A stretch of 64,000 bases of DNA. It comes from Thermocaproicibacter sp041859875 (GTDB taxonomy: Bacteria > Bacillota > Clostridia > Oscillospirales > Acutalibacteraceae). This document shows, piece by piece, positions 63,839 through 64,000 of this stretch; positions within the stretch are counted from its first letter, which is position 1; each line of letters opens with the position of its first letter. The stretch lies in the NCBI GenBank assembly GCA_041859875.1, contig JBFLFY010000002.1, forward strand, positions 62,001 through 126,000, written 5' to 3'. The notes beneath the pieces were generated by a model that saw nothing but the letters and a program-made list of their open reading frames with translations, had not been told where the DNA came from and did no database searches. Position numbers and translations under genes: made by a program.

Positions 63839-64000
63839 TTCTTAGCAGGCTCCTTTCCGAACGCTTTCGGGCGTGTACCGGAATCGATGAGCGGCACAAG
63901 AATATTCATCAAAACGATAGAATACGAAACGCCTTCCGGTAAACTGCCGAAATTACGAATCAGCATGGTAATCACACCGCATCCGATGGCGAAAATGACT
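63835..64000 (-). CDS. rnfD: Rnf complex subunit D, 3' end only
   Basis: The last 54 codons of an RnfD protein enter the window from the right: a final membrane segment region (VIFAIGCGVITMLIRNFG), then LPEGVSYSIVLMNILVPLIDSG and a basic tail (RPKAFGKEPAKK). These fit the RnfD/RnfA-E membrane fold end. The 5' end and rnfC lie outside the window. The order D-G-E-A-B is that of clostridial rnf operons. Confidence 0.88.
   Translation of the reverse strand, partial: VIFAIGCGVITMLIRNFGSLPEGVSYSIVLMNILVPLIDSGTRPKAFGKEPAKK

Overview
The window looks like a chromosomal segment of a strictly anaerobic Firmicute of the class Clostridia, most likely the Oscillospirales (clostridial cluster IV). The reasons are strong AGGAGG-type ribosome sites, frequent TTG starts, an Rnf complex gene set, a group-B-type [FeFe] hydrogenase and a 16S-Ala-Ile-23S-5S-Asn rRNA operon. 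The genus is not claimed. No prophage, complete insertion sequence or CRISPR array was seen.

Layout. Positions 237-3112 (minus) hold a small redox/metal cluster: NifX-like protein, C_GCAxxG_C_C protein, flavoredoxin, metallo-beta-lactamase-fold hydrolase and a DUF134 regulator. Gene remnants (Rieske domain, DUF255) follow at 3273-3961, then a lipid kinase and corA. A TetR regulator faces an HxxxD acyltransferase-like gene across a perfect 40-bp palindrome (7706-7745). Positions 8682-16462 (minus) form a sucrose-phosphorylase operon with its own ABC importer, fructokinase and two accessory oxidoreductases, opposed by a LacI regulator. A chemoreceptor remnant, a chloramphenicol-acetyltransferase-family gene, a flavoprotein and a FIST-GGDEF diguanylate cyclase come next. 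The rRNA operon occupies 22325-27992 (minus).

Positions 30208-46000 hold two copies of a three-gene flavoprotein module (GlpA-like dehydrogenase, FAD/NAD oxidoreductase, DUF1667 protein). One copy is paired with a GntR regulator, the other with a frameshifted DeoR regulator. Between them lie a phosphatase, a PHP hydrolase, the general PTS enzymes HPr and EI, and a galactitol-type PTS with a class II aldolase. Positions 46085-50681 encode an ECF-type sigma factor in one transcription unit with a membrane protein and an ABC-2 exporter.

The most interesting unit is 50875-53455 (minus): a RuBisCO-like protein followed by a divergent triosephosphate-isomerase paralogue and a divergent RpiB paralogue. 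By analogy with known RuBisCO-like decarboxylase and tetrulose-phosphate isomerase pathways, I infer a route that ends in D-erythrose 4-phosphate. The right end holds a Cu/Zn superoxide dismutase-family protein, a GH1 glycosidase, MetE, the hydrogenase, a frameshifted DUF1646 transporter, and rnfB-A-E-G plus the 3' end of rnfD, which runs off the window.

Ribosome-site spacing and family alignment were used to choose starts, so many starts differ from the longest open frame. All family assignments come from reading motifs by eye; no database search was run.
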